Shown in pieces: positions 1-7,937 of a DNA stretch of 64,000 nucleotides. The DNA is taken from assembly GCA_964590195.1 (NCBI GenBank), contig CAZPWJ010000010.1:18682-82681 (forward strand). Direction: 5' to 3'. Numbering within the stretch: position 1 is the first letter of the stretch; every line of letters begins with the position of its first letter. This stretch comes from GCA-2731375 sp964590195 (lineage in GTDB: Bacteria; Pseudomonadota; Alphaproteobacteria; GCA-2731375). Position numbers and translations under genes: made by a program. Under the pieces are notes generated by a model. The model had not been told where the DNA came from. It saw nothing but the letters and a program-made list of their open reading frames with translations, and did not search any database.

Positions 1-147
1 CGAGGCGAGGCCGCCCTGCATGGGCGAAGCCTCGCCCACGCCGTATTGTCCGTCATCGCTCCAAACCCGCACAAAGGCGCTGCGCTGCGCGGCTCTGTCA
101 TCGGGTGACCATTGAACCTGAAATGCTTCCAGACGTTCGATACGCAT
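1..147 (-). CDS. Enolase-superfamily (mandelate racemase/muconate lactonizing) enzyme, N-terminal fragment
   Basis: The minus strand reads from an ATG at 147 to the window edge without a stop (49 codons). The peptide begins MRIERLEAF and contains GQYGVGEASPMQGG, which matches the start of the N-terminal capping domain of mandelate racemase/muconate lactonizing enzymes (the 'G..G.GE..P' element). A GAGGGA Shine-Dalgarno lies about 5 nt upstream of the ATG. The catalytic barrel with its metal ligands is outside the window, so the substrate cannot be judged. The hsp20 terminator lies just upstream, so this gene is probably transcribed from its own promoter. Confidence 0.7.
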   Translation of the reverse strand, partial: MRIERLEAFQVQWSPDDRAAQRSAFVRVWSDDGQYGVGEASPMQGGLAS

Positions 148-193
148 CGCTTCCCTCGTTTTTTCGTTTAATTCCGCAAGGCAAGCCTAGCAC

Positions 194-231
194 CAAAACG
201 AAAGGGCCCGCCATCAGCAGATGGCGGGCCC
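194..231 (-). terminator. Rho-independent terminator of hsp20
   Basis: A perfect 11-bp stem (204-214 with 221-231) closes a 6-nt loop. On the minus strand it is followed by TTTCGTTTTGG. It lies 25 nt past the hsp20 stop, the expected place for that gene's terminator. Confidence 0.85.
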
Positions 232-255
232 GGTTACCGGTCTATTGCCGTGTGG

Positions 256-684
256 TCAGGCGGCTGATTTCTCGATTTCAATCTGCCGCGGTTTCATGTG
301 CTCCGGCGTATGGTGCTGCAATTCCACATGCAGCAGGCCATTTTCCATACTGGCGCCGGTGACCTTGACGTTTTCGGCCAACTGGAAACGCCGCTCGAAG
401 CCGCGTCCGGCGATACCGTGGTGCAGATAGGCCACGCCCTCGCGCTCCACCAGTGGGCGGCCTTCCACGATCAGGGTATTTTCCTTCACCGTGATCTCGA
501 TATCGTCCTCACTAAACCCCGCCACCGCCATGGAAATGCGGTAGTCGTCATCCAATTTCTCAATATTGTAAGGGGGATAGGGGTTGGCGGCCGTGTCGCT
601 GCGCCTGGCGGCATCAAACAACTGATCAAAGCGGTCAAAGCCGACGGATGAACGTAATAGTGGTGCTAAATCGTATCTACGCAT
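256..684 (-). CDS. Small heat-shock protein, Hsp20/IbpA family
   Basis: This 142-residue protein is a cytoplasmic ATP-independent holdase chaperone that binds unfolding proteins during heat stress. The alpha-crystallin domain covers roughly residues 40-130, with the 'DDYRISMAVAGFSEDDIEI' start, the TLIVEGR strand and the 'GLLHVEL' end motif. A short variable N-terminus starts MRRYDLAPLLRSSVGFDR, as in proteobacterial IbpA-like proteins. It has its own sigma-32-type promoter (792-820), a ROSE-like leader (685-785) and a strong terminator, so it looks monocistronic. The AGGAGGG Shine-Dalgarno at 694-700 confirms the ATG at 684. Confidence 0.93.
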   Translation of the reverse strand: MRRYDLAPLLRSSVGFDRFDQLFDAARRSDTAANPYPPYNIEKLDDDYRISMAVAGFSEDDIEITVKENTLIVEGRPLVEREGVAYLHHGIAGRGFERRFQLAENVKVTGASMENGLLHVELQHHTPEHMKPRQIEIEKSAA

Positions 685-785
685 GGCGCGATACCCTCCT
701 TTCGAAGCAATACCTAACGGTTCCTAAGGCCCGCCGTTATTGGCCGGGCCCGCGTTTTATCCGAACCCTGCAATGGCATTCGGAC
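685..785 (-). promoter_or_regulatory. Candidate ROSE-type RNA thermometer in the hsp20 leader
   Basis: The leader RNA carries UUGCU (complement of 706-710) facing the Shine-Dalgarno AAGGAGG (complement of 694-702). The two can pair with a central G-G mismatch, which is the hallmark of ROSE elements (UYGCU opposite the SD). An upstream GC hairpin (GGCCCG with CGGGCC, about 730-755) fits the multi-hairpin layout of the family. At high temperature the SD hairpin would melt and allow translation. The assignment rests on motif and position; no folding calculation was done. Confidence 0.6.
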
Positions 786-791
786 GTTTAT

Positions 792-820
792 GATGTAGGA
801 ATTGCTAACCATCTTTCAAG
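792..820 (-). promoter_or_regulatory. Sigma-32 (RpoH)-type promoter of hsp20
   Basis: The minus strand shows CTTGAAA (complement of 814-820), a perfect heat-shock -35 box, then a 14-nt spacer and CCTACATC (complement of 792-799), close to the RpoH -10 consensus. It lies about 110 nt upstream of the hsp20 ATG, leaving room for the ROSE-like leader. Confidence 0.65.
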
Positions 821-877
821 GCTATATGCGCGTTTGATGAATTGAATTTGTTAATCCTTTCGGGCCATACTGATGCC

Positions 878-1312
878 ATGGACAGTGAAGATTCGAGCTC
901 ATCAACGGTCGTGGCGCCGCCGGCGTTTTTTGGCCGCACCTTCGATGAAACCTTGGCGTTGACCCGCGAGGCGCGGGACTATCTGCGCGACTACGGGGAA
1001 GAAGAATCACGTGAATTGGCGGTTGAAGTCGCGGCCTATTTCTCGGTCGAGACCATGCGCCTGACCTCGCGCCTGACCAATATGATGGCCTGGCTTTTGG
1101 TCCAGCGCGCCGTGCATCAGGGCGAATTGACCCGCGAGGAATTCCGCGACGACGACAGCTGGCGCTTGGGCGGGGCCGAGGTCTGCCTGCAGGAATCGGA
1201 TGTTGATATCGAACTGCTGCCGCCCTATTTGTCCGACCTGCTACGACGGAGCGAGCGTTTATACAGCCGCATCGCCCGCCTGGACGGCATGGTGGCCGCC
1301 GAAGCCGGCTGA
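878..1312 (+). CDS. rcdA: DUF1465 family protein, RcdA-like regulator of CtrA degradation
   Basis: This 144-residue, mostly helical protein matches the alphaproteobacterial DUF1465 family (FGRTFDETLALTREARDYL near the start, then SRLTNMMAWLLVQRAV). In Caulobacter the family member RcdA helps deliver the master regulator CtrA to ClpXP at the G1-S transition. The start is taken at the ATG at 878. An in-frame ATG at 842 would add 12 residues but has no visible ribosome binding site. It is divergent from hsp20 and has no co-directional partner. The family call is firm; the cell-cycle role is inferred from homology. Confidence 0.8.
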   Translation: MDSEDSSSSTVVAPPAFFGRTFDETLALTREARDYLRDYGEEESRELAVEVAAYFSVETMRLTSRLTNMMAWLLVQRAVHQGELTREEFRDDDSWRLGGAEVCLQESDVDIELLPPYLSDLLRRSERLYSRIARLDGMVAAEAG

Positions 1313-1869
1313 CAATCCCATAATTGCAGGATACGTAGCTCCAGATCCAGCATTTGGAATCGCTGCGGTAAAGTCTGGAAGGCATCTGAAAAAGTCTTTA
1401 AGGCTTGATTTTTCACATTTTTTCTAACTATCGCGCTTTCTTTGGCGCTGCATTATCGCTGTTTGTCTTGGGGGATAGCGCCATATTCCAGGTGCCATCC
1501 TTGACGGGGCCGAAGTCGGGAATGAGATCTCTTTTCATGTTGCGGTTCCGAACCGTATTGAGTTGTGTCCAGTGACGAGTTGCCGGGCGTACATGAAAAA
1601 GCACCCGGGGGGAAAGCGTCCTTGCGGCCCCCTGAACGGTATCTTGATGTTTGGGCTGCGAATTATGACGCTCTGGATGGCGCGACATAAAGAAAAGCGC
1701 CTCGGCGCAACGCTGGGCGCTTGGCGATAACTCTCCACGGCCATGATGGGCCAATCGCGGGTCCACTAGAATCAATTTCAAAATTTCAAGCTATTTTGGG
1801 CTAAATTGCGAGCGGGTTCGGAAACCTGACCTTCACCGTGCTGCCTTTCATCCGTCGCCCAGTCCCGAT
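1313..1869. other. 557-bp gap without a convincing gene
   Basis: The gap holds the terminator of the minus-strand efp-suhB unit (1684-1722) and a weak hairpin followed by T-rich sequence near 1399-1420 that may end the rcdA transcript. A 117-codon minus-strand frame (1428-1781) runs through the terminator and resembles nothing known. Its last 36 codons from a methionine near 1535 could be a tiny gene, but nothing supports that. No tRNA or structured RNA family was recognised. Confidence 0.5.
1684..1722 (-). terminator. Rho-independent terminator downstream of suhB
   Basis: Read on the minus strand, AAGCGCC (complement of 1716-1722) pairs with GGCGCTT (complement of 1695-1701) and is followed by TTCTTT. 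It lies about 150 nt past the suhB stop, with no other minus-strand gene recognised between. Confidence 0.7.
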
Positions 1870-2682
1870 CTACTGCTCCCGCCGGGCCTGCCTGATCAGG
1901 CGCAGCATGCGGCCGTGGATGGCTTCGTTGGCGGCCAGGACGTCGCCCGTGTACAACGGATCGCTGCCGCCGTCGGTGCGGCTGACCATGGCGCCGGCTT
2001 CGCGCGCCAGCAACAGTCCCGCCGCGATGTCCCAGGGTGAAAGGCCGGTTTCCCAAAAGCCATCAAAGCGCCCCGCCGCCACATAGGCCAGATCCAGGGC
2101 CGCCGAGCCCATGCGCCTGATGCCGGCGCATTCGGCACTGATAGCGCTTAATTCCGCCATATAGCTGGAATAGCCTTCGCCATCGGCGCGGCCCAAATGC
2201 GGAACGCCGGTGCCGATCACTGCATCGCCCATGTTGCGGCGCGAAGAGACACGCAGGCGGCGGTCGTTCAGATAGGCGCCCTGGCCTTTCTCGGCCCAGA
2301 ACATCTCGTCTGAAATTGGCGCATAGACCAGTCCGGCGGTAACCTCGCCCCGTTCCTCCAGAGCGATGGAGATGGCGAACATGGGGATGCCATGCATGAA
2401 GTTCGAAGTGCCATCAATGGGGTCGATGATCCAGCGCCGGGTCACGTCCTCGCCGACGATATCCTCGCCTTCCTCGGTCAGGAAGCCAAAGGTGGGGCGT
2501 GACTGCTCCAGCGATTCACGCAGTTTTTGATCCGTGCGCACATCGGCCGCCGTGACGAAATCGCCGGGCCCCTTGCGCGAGACCTGCAGATTCTCGACTT
2601 CGCCGAAGTCGCGTACCAATCGGCGCGAGGCTTTGCGCACCGCCTGTTGCATCACATTCATCAGGGGGGATGTTCGGGACAT
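1870..2682 (-). CDS. suhB: Inositol monophosphatase family protein (SuhB-like)
   Basis: This 270-residue protein belongs to the Mg-dependent, Li-sensitive sugar phosphatases that hydrolyse inositol-1-phosphate and related phosphomonoesters. Visible metal-site motifs are the TEEGED region (about residues 69-74), DPIDGTSNF (about 87-95) and SPWDIAAG near the C-terminus. The length is typical. In E. coli SuhB also associates with NusA in rRNA antitermination, so the physiological role may not be enzymatic. It lies 42 nt downstream of efp on the same strand and probably shares its transcript, ending at 1684-1722. Confidence 0.9.
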   Translation of the reverse strand: MSRTSPLMNVMQQAVRKASRRLVRDFGEVENLQVSRKGPGDFVTAADVRTDQKLRESLEQSRPTFGFLTEEGEDIVGEDVTRRWIIDPIDGTSNFMHGIPMFAISIALEERGEVTAGLVYAPISDEMFWAEKGQGAYLNDRRLRVSSRRNMGDAVIGTGVPHLGRADGEGYSSYMAELSAISAECAGIRRMGSAALDLAYVAAGRFDGFWETGLSPWDIAAGLLLAREAGAMVSRTDGGSDPLYTGDVLAANEAIHGRMLRLIRQARREQ

Positions 2683-2724
2683 CTATCTGGTCCTATTGGC
2701 TGTCGGCCCAAAAACTAATCGCAT

Positions 2725-3288
2725 CTATTCGGCGCGCTTGACGTAGCTGCCGTCTTCCGTGCTGACGACGATTTTGTCGCCAACGCCGACAAAAGGCGGT
2801 ACCGATGAACGGATATCGTTTTCCAGCAGCGCCGGCTTGTAGGATGCCGCCGCCGTCTGTCCTTTCAGAACAGGTTCTGTATCCATCACCTCCAGGGTGA
2901 CATGCTCAGGCAGGGCAACGCCAATGACCGCGCCTTCGTGACTTTCGATGCTGACGGTCATGCCGTCCTGCAAATAGGCCGCCTGTTCGCCCAACTGGTC
3001 AGCGTTCAAGGCGATCTGGTCATAGGTTTCCGTATCCATGAAGGTGTAGCTGTCGCCGTCGCCAAACAGGAACTGATGGTCCTTTTGGTCCAGACGCACC
3101 TTTTCCACATTCTCGGAGGCGCGGAAACGTTCATTCAATTTGCTGCCGTCGAGCAGATTGCGCAGTTCGACCTGCAAATAGGCGCCGCCCTTGCCCGGTT
3201 GGGTATGGGCGATTTTTACTGCCCGCCACAAGCCGCCCTTATGCTCAACCACGTTGCCAGGCCGAATGGCGTTGCCATTAATTCTCAT
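2725..3288 (-). CDS. efp: Translation elongation factor P
   Basis: The 187-residue protein has the three-domain EF-P layout: an N-terminal KOW-like domain, a central OB fold (about 65-125) and a C-terminal OB fold. EF-P enters the ribosomal E site and relieves stalling at polyproline stretches. The modification loop reads PGKGGA with Lys33 at the tip, so this is the lysine type normally beta-lysylated by EpmA/EpmB, not the rhamnosylated arginine type. No modification genes are in the window. It leads a probable efp-suhB operon. Confidence 0.96.
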   Translation of the reverse strand: MRINGNAIRPGNVVEHKGGLWRAVKIAHTQPGKGGAYLQVELRNLLDGSKLNERFRASENVEKVRLDQKDHQFLFGDGDSYTFMDTETYDQIALNADQLGEQAAYLQDGMTVSIESHEGAVIGVALPEHVTLEVMDTEPVLKGQTAAASYKPALLENDIRSSVPPFVGVGDKIVVSTEDGSYVKRAE

Positions 3289-3535
3289 AGCTTGATTCCC
3301 ATGACGTTATCCTCATGCGCGCTTCCACCCGCAGGCCGGCCATCCAGTGGCCCGGTAGTTTGGAAAGGCGGCGGAAACTAACAGGGCCGGGCCAGTGAAG
3401 CAATGGCCATGGCCGGGGGGCGATGACCGGACAGTGCCGGGCGATAGGCAAGATCGGATTTTTCGTTTTGCCAGGGCATTTTTGCTGCGCTAGGCTTCAG
3501 ACAACAATACCCCTTAATCGTTGGAGAGCAGCAAA

Positions 3536-3883
3536 ATGGATATCACACGGCACAATCCCGGCCCACGCATGAGCCAGGCGGTGGAACACAACGGCACAGT
3601 CTATTTGGCCGGTCAGGTCGCCAACGATCAAAACGCCGATATTGGCGAACAGACCCGCCAGGTTCTGGCCAAGATCGACGCCCTGCTGGCCACCTGCGGC
3701 AGCGACAAATCAAAGCTTTTGTGGGCCCAGCTGTGGGTTACGGACATGCGCAACTTCGCCGCCATGAATGAAGTCTGGGACGCCTGGATCGATCCGGAGA
3801 ACCCGCCAGTCCGCGCCGGCCTGTGCAGTGACCTGGCGGCGCCCGGTTATCTGGTGGAAATCATGGTGATGGCGGCGAAGTAA
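3536..3883 (+). CDS. RidA (YjgF/YER057c/UK114) family protein
   Basis: This 115-residue protein belongs to the Rid family, whose archetype hydrolyses reactive enamine/imine intermediates from PLP enzymes. Features include VYLAGQVAND, the WAQLWVTDMRNFAAMNEVWDAW-type helix region, the PPVRAG segment with the conserved arginine, and the LVEIMVMA C-terminal strand. The ATG at 3536 is preceded by GGAGAG at 3523-3528; a TTG at 3521 lies before that site and is rejected. Whether it is true RidA or a sibling Rid subgroup cannot be decided here. Confidence 0.85.
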   Translation: MDITRHNPGPRMSQAVEHNGTVYLAGQVANDQNADIGEQTRQVLAKIDALLATCGSDKSKLLWAQLWVTDMRNFAAMNEVWDAWIDPENPPVRAGLCSDLAAPGYLVEIMVMAAK

Positions 3884-3910
3884 GATTAAAGATAGCCCAA
3901 CATTGGGCGC

Positions 3911-4795
3911 TTAATCGGCAACCGGCGCGAACTTGCAGCGGGGACCGTTGGAGACGATGGTTCCCGCCGTCGGGCTGGGGAAATGCGCCGCCAGGATCAA
4001 GGTATCCGTGTCGGCATTCCGTTCGACGAATTTGCGCCGGGAGGCACGGGACATCTCCGCATCCCAGCAGAACCGGCTGTTCCATTCCGGGTGCGCCACC
4101 TGTACCGCGTGATGTAACAGATCGCCGCTGAAGACCGCGTTCTTACCGCCCGCCGAAAGATTCATGCAGACATGGCCCGGTGAATGACCTGGGCTCGGGT
4201 CCAGCCACATCTGATCGTCGAGGGCATGATCGCTATCGACCAAAACCGCCTGCCCGGCCGTCATGACCGGCAGCATCGAATCCTCGAAACAGCCGTCGTT
4301 GGAGCCAGCCCCGCCCATATCGTCCTCGGTCGTGGACCAGTGTTCGTACTCGCGCTTTTCGAAAATATACTTGGCGTTGGGAAAGGTCGGCACCCAGCGG
4401 CCATCAAGCAGCCGTGTATTCCAGCCCACATGGTCCACATGCAGATGGGTGCACATGACAAAATCGACGTCTTCGGGCGCCACGCCCATGGCGGCCAGAT
4501 CATCCAGCCAGGGGGTTTGCAGATTGTTCCACGGCGGGGTCGAGGCACGCGGTTTGTCATTGCCGATGCAGGTATCCACCAGAATGGTGTGATGTCCGGT
4601 CCGTATGACATAGGCGTGTACGCTTTGGATCATGCGGCCGCTTGCCTCGTGCAGGAAATTCGGCAGCAGCCAGTCCTGCTGGGCCGCGATGGCCTCGTCC
4701 GTGGCATCGGGCAGAAAATATCCGGGGTGAAAGCCGGGAGCCTCTAGCTCCACGAGCCGGTCGACGGTGACGTCGCCAAAATGCAAGGTTTTCAT
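3911..4795 (-). CDS. MBL-fold metallo-hydrolase
   Basis: The 294-residue protein carries the zinc-binding THLHVDHVGWN motif (HxHxDH) and further ligands in the PGHSPGH and FSGDLLHH segments. This is a complete metallo-beta-lactamase-fold active site for two metals. The length and the early 'ILVDTCIGND' strand resemble the family that includes lactonases (AiiA/AttM-like) and aryl or alkyl hydrolases. No signal peptide is visible, so it should be cytoplasmic. It converges on the RidA gene, with a small GCCCAA/TTGGGC palindrome (3895-3908) between the two stops. The substrate is unknown. Confidence 0.85.
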   Translation of the reverse strand: MKTLHFGDVTVDRLVELEAPGFHPGYFLPDATDEAIAAQQDWLLPNFLHEASGRMIQSVHAYVIRTGHHTILVDTCIGNDKPRASTPPWNNLQTPWLDDLAAMGVAPEDVDFVMCTHLHVDHVGWNTRLLDGRWVPTFPNAKYIFEKREYEHWSTTEDDMGGAGSNDGCFEDSMLPVMTAGQAVLVDSDHALDDQMWLDPSPGHSPGHVCMNLSAGGKNAVFSGDLLHHAVQVAHPEWNSRFCWDAEMSRASRRKFVERNADTDTLILAAHFPSPTAGTIVSNGPRCKFAPVAD

Positions 4796-4841
4796 GCCGC
4801 GAGTCTAAGCCAAGCAGGCGTCCTGCGCTGATCTTTTTTTG

Positions 4842-5435
4842 TTACCGTGGAATATGTCCATACATCTCGGGCGCTGTCCAATCCCACTCTCCGCCGGGCG
4901 CGCGCATGCTCAAATCAAGACAGGCGGTGCCCTTTTTCTGAAAATACAGCGCCCGCATGGCATACCAGCCGGTCTTGGGCGCCTTCACCTGAATGGCGCC
5001 AAGGGTTTTGCAGGCATGTTTGCCATCGTGGGTGTAAATTTCCGTGCCCGCCATGGTCACCCGCAGCCCGTCGTTGGACTGAAACTCCAACTCGTGCACA
5101 CCTGCCTTGAAATGCAGATAGCCTTCAATGAAGGCGATGACTTCAATATTCGAGCCTGATGTAAGGGCATAGTCGACCCCGTTGGTATCGCCATAGACGA
5201 AGCCCTCTAGGGGTTTGCCCAATCTCGCTTCACCGCGCCAGCCTTCCGCCGCTTCCAACGATTCCACGCTGCCATAGGCATATTTGACGGCAAGACCCGA
5301 TTTCAGGGCCGAAGCGGCAGGCTGCGGCGCCGCCGGGGTGAGCACGAACAGATCACCGGCCTGCGTCGCCGGGACAAACGATAGCGACAGCGTCACCACT
5401 ATCACGATGTACTGCAAATACTTCACACGGCTCAT
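4842..5435 (-). CDS. Secreted PA14-like domain protein
   Basis: This is a 197-residue protein with an N-terminal signal peptide (hydrophobic YIVIVVTLSLSF, likely cleavage after ATQA). The mature part contains a PA14-like segment (FKAGVHELEFQSNDGLRV, then TEIYTHDGKH), a beta-barrel module often found in carbohydrate-binding or adhesion proteins. The ATG at 5435 is chosen because it puts the signal peptide at the N-terminus and has GGGGAA upstream; a longer frame from 5501 is less likely. The C-terminal region ends GEWDWTAPEMYGHIPR. No catalytic domain is visible and the role is unknown. The domain call is by eye. Confidence 0.65.
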   Translation of the reverse strand: MSRVKYLQYIVIVVTLSLSFVPATQAGDLFVLTPAAPQPAASALKSGLAVKYAYGSVESLEAAEGWRGEARLGKPLEGFVYGDTNGVDYALTSGSNIEVIAFIEGYLHFKAGVHELEFQSNDGLRVTMAGTEIYTHDGKHACKTLGAIQVKAPKTGWYAMRALYFQKKGTACLDLSMRAPGGEWDWTAPEMYGHIPR

Positions 5436-5651
5436 GCCAATTTCCCCAAAATCACGCGCTCGACGGGACCGTATGGTGGCAAAAATTACCGCTCGGGGCA
5501 ACGCCGAGCATTTGGCTGCGTATTAATCTCGCGAGGAATATTGCCCGGCAATCGAACAGAGGCTTGCGCCGCACTCCGCTTTCCCATATATCCCTGGCAG
5601 CGAAACATCACAACATCGCCCTGGGCCAACCCAGGCGGATACGATGCTTCC

Positions 5652-5728
5652 GGGCGCGTAGCTCAGATGGTTAGAGTGCCGTCTTGACATGGCGGAGGTC
5701 CCTGGTTCGATTCCAGGCGCGCCCACCA
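5652..5728 (+). tRNA. tRNA-Val (anticodon GAC)
   Basis: A full cloverleaf of 77 nt is present: acceptor stem GGGCGCG (5652-5658) with CGCGCCC (5718-5724), anticodon stem CCGTC/GGCGG, loop TTGACAT with anticodon GAC (5686-5688), T arm CCTGG-TTCGATT-CCAGG, and an encoded CCA end (5726-5728). The D stem ends in a G-T pair. Confidence 0.97.
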
Positions 5729-5808
5729 TTTTCCCCTCGAATACGATCTATATGGGTCTCTATCACCGCAACTTGGTATTAGGACCGCAGACGAGGAAGA
5801 TTCACCCC

Positions 5809-6639
5809 ATGGCCAGTATTTTCAGCCTCACATCCCATTTGGTTTTTGGCCACGTGGGCGCGCAGGCCTCGGGACCGGCTTTGCAAGCAATGGGGCATGA
5901 GGTCTGGCATCTGCCCACGGTGTTGTTCTCGAACCATCCAGGCCACGGCGGTTTTGGCGGCGGACCGGTGGATATAGCATTTCAGAACCAGCTGCTGGAT
6001 GGCTTGTTGGAGCGGAATCTGCTGGCCGATTGCACCGCCGTGCATACGGGTTATCTGGGGCAGGCGGGCAGCATCGATATCGCCTTGCGGGCTATGGACG
6101 CGGCACCCGATAGCCTGGTCCTGTGCGATCCGGTATTGGGGGATGACGGCAATCTGTATGTCGCCGAGGATCTGGCCGTGGCATTGCGCGAGAGGCTATT
6201 GCCCCGCGCCGATCTGGCGACGCCAAACCGGTTTGAGCTGGCCTGGTTGAGCGGCCGGCAGATCAATGGCCTGGATGACGTGATTAGCGCCGCCCGAGAC
6301 CTCGGCCCGGAGATCGTGGTTTGCACGTCCGCCGAAAAAGCCGGGAAGTTACTATACAATCTCGCGATCACGCCGGAGGGCGTCTATCAGGTTGCGGTGC
6401 CGTTGATTGCCGATGGCGCGGCGGTGCCAAAGGGCACCGGCGATGCTTTCGCCGCCATATTCTTGGGCCATTATCTCAACCATCGCGACATCGCCGCCGC
6501 CCTGGCCTGGGCCTCCGCCGCACTGCACGGCCTGATCCAGGCCAGCATTGCCCGGCAGTCGAGCGAACTGGCGGTTATAACCGCGCAAAACCAGATCACG
6601 GCGCCAAGTCAGATGTTCGCGGTTGAGCGCCTGGACTAA
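5809..6639 (+). CDS. pdxY: Pyridoxal kinase (PdxY/PdxK type)
   Basis: This 276-residue ribokinase-fold enzyme phosphorylates pyridoxal (vitamin B6 salvage) using ATP. Diagnostic segments are the start SLTSHLVFGHVGAQASGPAL, the LPTVLFSNHPGHG region, CDPVLGDDGNLYV, TPNRFELAWLSG and the catalytic GTGDAFAAIFLGHYL near the C-terminus. The ATG at 5809 has AGGAAG upstream; the reading frame extends further 5' only through the tRNA. It stands alone, convergent with glcF. Closely related hydroxymethylpyrimidine kinases are less likely given the N-terminal motif. Confidence 0.85.
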   Translation: MASIFSLTSHLVFGHVGAQASGPALQAMGHEVWHLPTVLFSNHPGHGGFGGGPVDIAFQNQLLDGLLERNLLADCTAVHTGYLGQAGSIDIALRAMDAAPDSLVLCDPVLGDDGNLYVAEDLAVALRERLLPRADLATPNRFELAWLSGRQINGLDDVISAARDLGPEIVVCTSAEKAGKLLYNLAITPEGVYQVAVPLIADGAAVPKGTGDAFAAIFLGHYLNHRDIAAALAWASAALHGLIQASIARQSSELAVITAQNQITAPSQMFAVERLD

Positions 6640-6651
6640 CTTAATAATGGA

Positions 6652-7935
6652 TTAGAGCCCGGTGGGCTTTGGTCCGCCCGTGGCCCAGTCCAGCAATTCC
6701 ACCGTATGCACCACCGGTACATCCAGGCCGGAGCCCAGTTGCACCATACAGCCGATATTGCCGGCGGCGACCACATCCGGCGACAGGCTGTTGATATTAT
6801 CGGTCTTGCGCGCCAGCAATTTGCCCGCCAGCTCCGGTTGCAGCAAATTATAGGTGCCGGCGGAGCCGCAGCATAAATGCCCCTCGGGCACGGCCATGAC
6901 CTCGAAACCCGCTTGCTCTAACAATTGTTTTGGTGCCGCAACGATCTTCTGGCCATGCTGCAGGGAGCAGGCGGCGTGATAGGCCACTTTTAGCGATTGC
7001 GCCGCCGTCGGTGCGGGCATCTTGAGGCGTTGCAGCAGCTCGGTAATATCCAGGGCCAGCTCACTGATCCGTTTGGCCGGCGCCGCCCAAACGGGATCGC
7101 CGGCCAGAATATGGCCGTAATCCTTGACCGTGGTGCCACAGCCGGAGGCGTTGATCACCACCGCGTCCAGGCCCTCGCCATCCAGTTCCGCGCTCCAAGC
7201 CGCCACATTGGCGCGGATCGAGGCCATGGCCTCGCTTTCCCGGCCCATGTGATGGGTCAGGGCGCCGCAACAGCCCACATCCCTGGCCACCACCACATCA
7301 CAGCCCAGGCGGGTCAGCAGGCGGACGGTGGCGGCATTGATATCCGGGTCCAGAACCTGTTGCGCACAGCCGGTCAGCATGGCCACGCGCATCTTGCGGC
7401 CATTATCCGCTGGATGGACCTGTGCGCGGTCCAGATCAGAGGCGGCGGGCAATTTGCCCGGGGCCATGGCCAGCATGGCCCGCAACCGCCCTGGCGCAAG
7501 CGCGGCAAACGGCTTGGCCAGGCGGGCACCCCGAAGCGCAAGACGGAATAGACCCGGTCTGGGCAAGACATAGGCCAGCAAGGCGCGTAGCCAGCGTTCC
7601 GCCAGGGGCCGTTGATACTGCGCCTCGATCCGGGCCCGGGCCCCATCCAGCAGGTGCATATAATCAACACCCGAAGGGCAGGTGGTCATGCACGACAGGC
7701 ACGAGAGGCAACGGTCGATATGGCGCACGGTGCGTTCATCCGGCGCCTCGCCGCTTTCCAGCATATTCTTGATCAGATAGACCCGGCCCCGGGGACTGTC
7801 CAATTCATCGCCCAGCATGACATAGGTGGGACAGGTGGCGGTGCAAAAGCCGCAATGAACACATTTGCGCAGGATGCCGTCGGCCTCGGCCACCGCCGGA
7901 TCGGTCAGTTGTTCGCTCTGAAAATCCGTGCGCAT
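6652..7935 (-). CDS. glcF: Glycolate oxidase iron-sulfur subunit
   Basis: This 427-residue protein carries two 4Fe-4S motifs (C25-x2-C-x2-C-x3-CP and C76-x2-C-x2-C-x3-CP) followed by two cysteine-rich CCG domains (GCCGALTHHMG and CCGSAGTYNLLQ), the standard GlcF/heterodisulfide-reductase-like layout. It passes electrons from the flavin subunits towards the respiratory chain as glycolate is oxidised to glyoxylate. It is the last gene of glcD-glcE-glcF, starting 2 nt after the glcE stop. Confidence 0.95.
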   Translation of the reverse strand: MRTDFQSEQLTDPAVAEADGILRKCVHCGFCTATCPTYVMLGDELDSPRGRVYLIKNMLESGEAPDERTVRHIDRCLSCLSCMTTCPSGVDYMHLLDGARARIEAQYQRPLAERWLRALLAYVLPRPGLFRLALRGARLAKPFAALAPGRLRAMLAMAPGKLPAASDLDRAQVHPADNGRKMRVAMLTGCAQQVLDPDINAATVRLLTRLGCDVVVARDVGCCGALTHHMGRESEAMASIRANVAAWSAELDGEGLDAVVINASGCGTTVKDYGHILAGDPVWAAPAKRISELALDITELLQRLKMPAPTAAQSLKVAYHAACSLQHGQKIVAAPKQLLEQAGFEVMAVPEGHLCCGSAGTYNLLQPELAGKLLARKTDNINSLSPDVVAAGNIGCMVQLGSGLDVPVVHTVELLDWATGGPKPTGL

Positions 7936-7937
7936 GA

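Noticed and set aside
1428..1781. 117-codon minus-strand ORF downstream of suhB
   Set aside because: It runs through the suhB terminator hairpin, has no recognisable domain and no ribosome site; treated as non-coding.
3895..3908. GCCCAA/TTGGGC palindrome between RidA and MBL genes as a terminator
   Set aside because: The stem is six bp with a two-base loop and no T tract on either side, so it cannot be called a terminator.
5523..5729. Minus-strand ORF encoding a peptide beginning MVGAPGIEPGTSAM
   Set aside because: This is the well-known false protein produced by translating the antisense of a tRNA gene; the tRNA-Val cloverleaf at 5652-5728 explains it.
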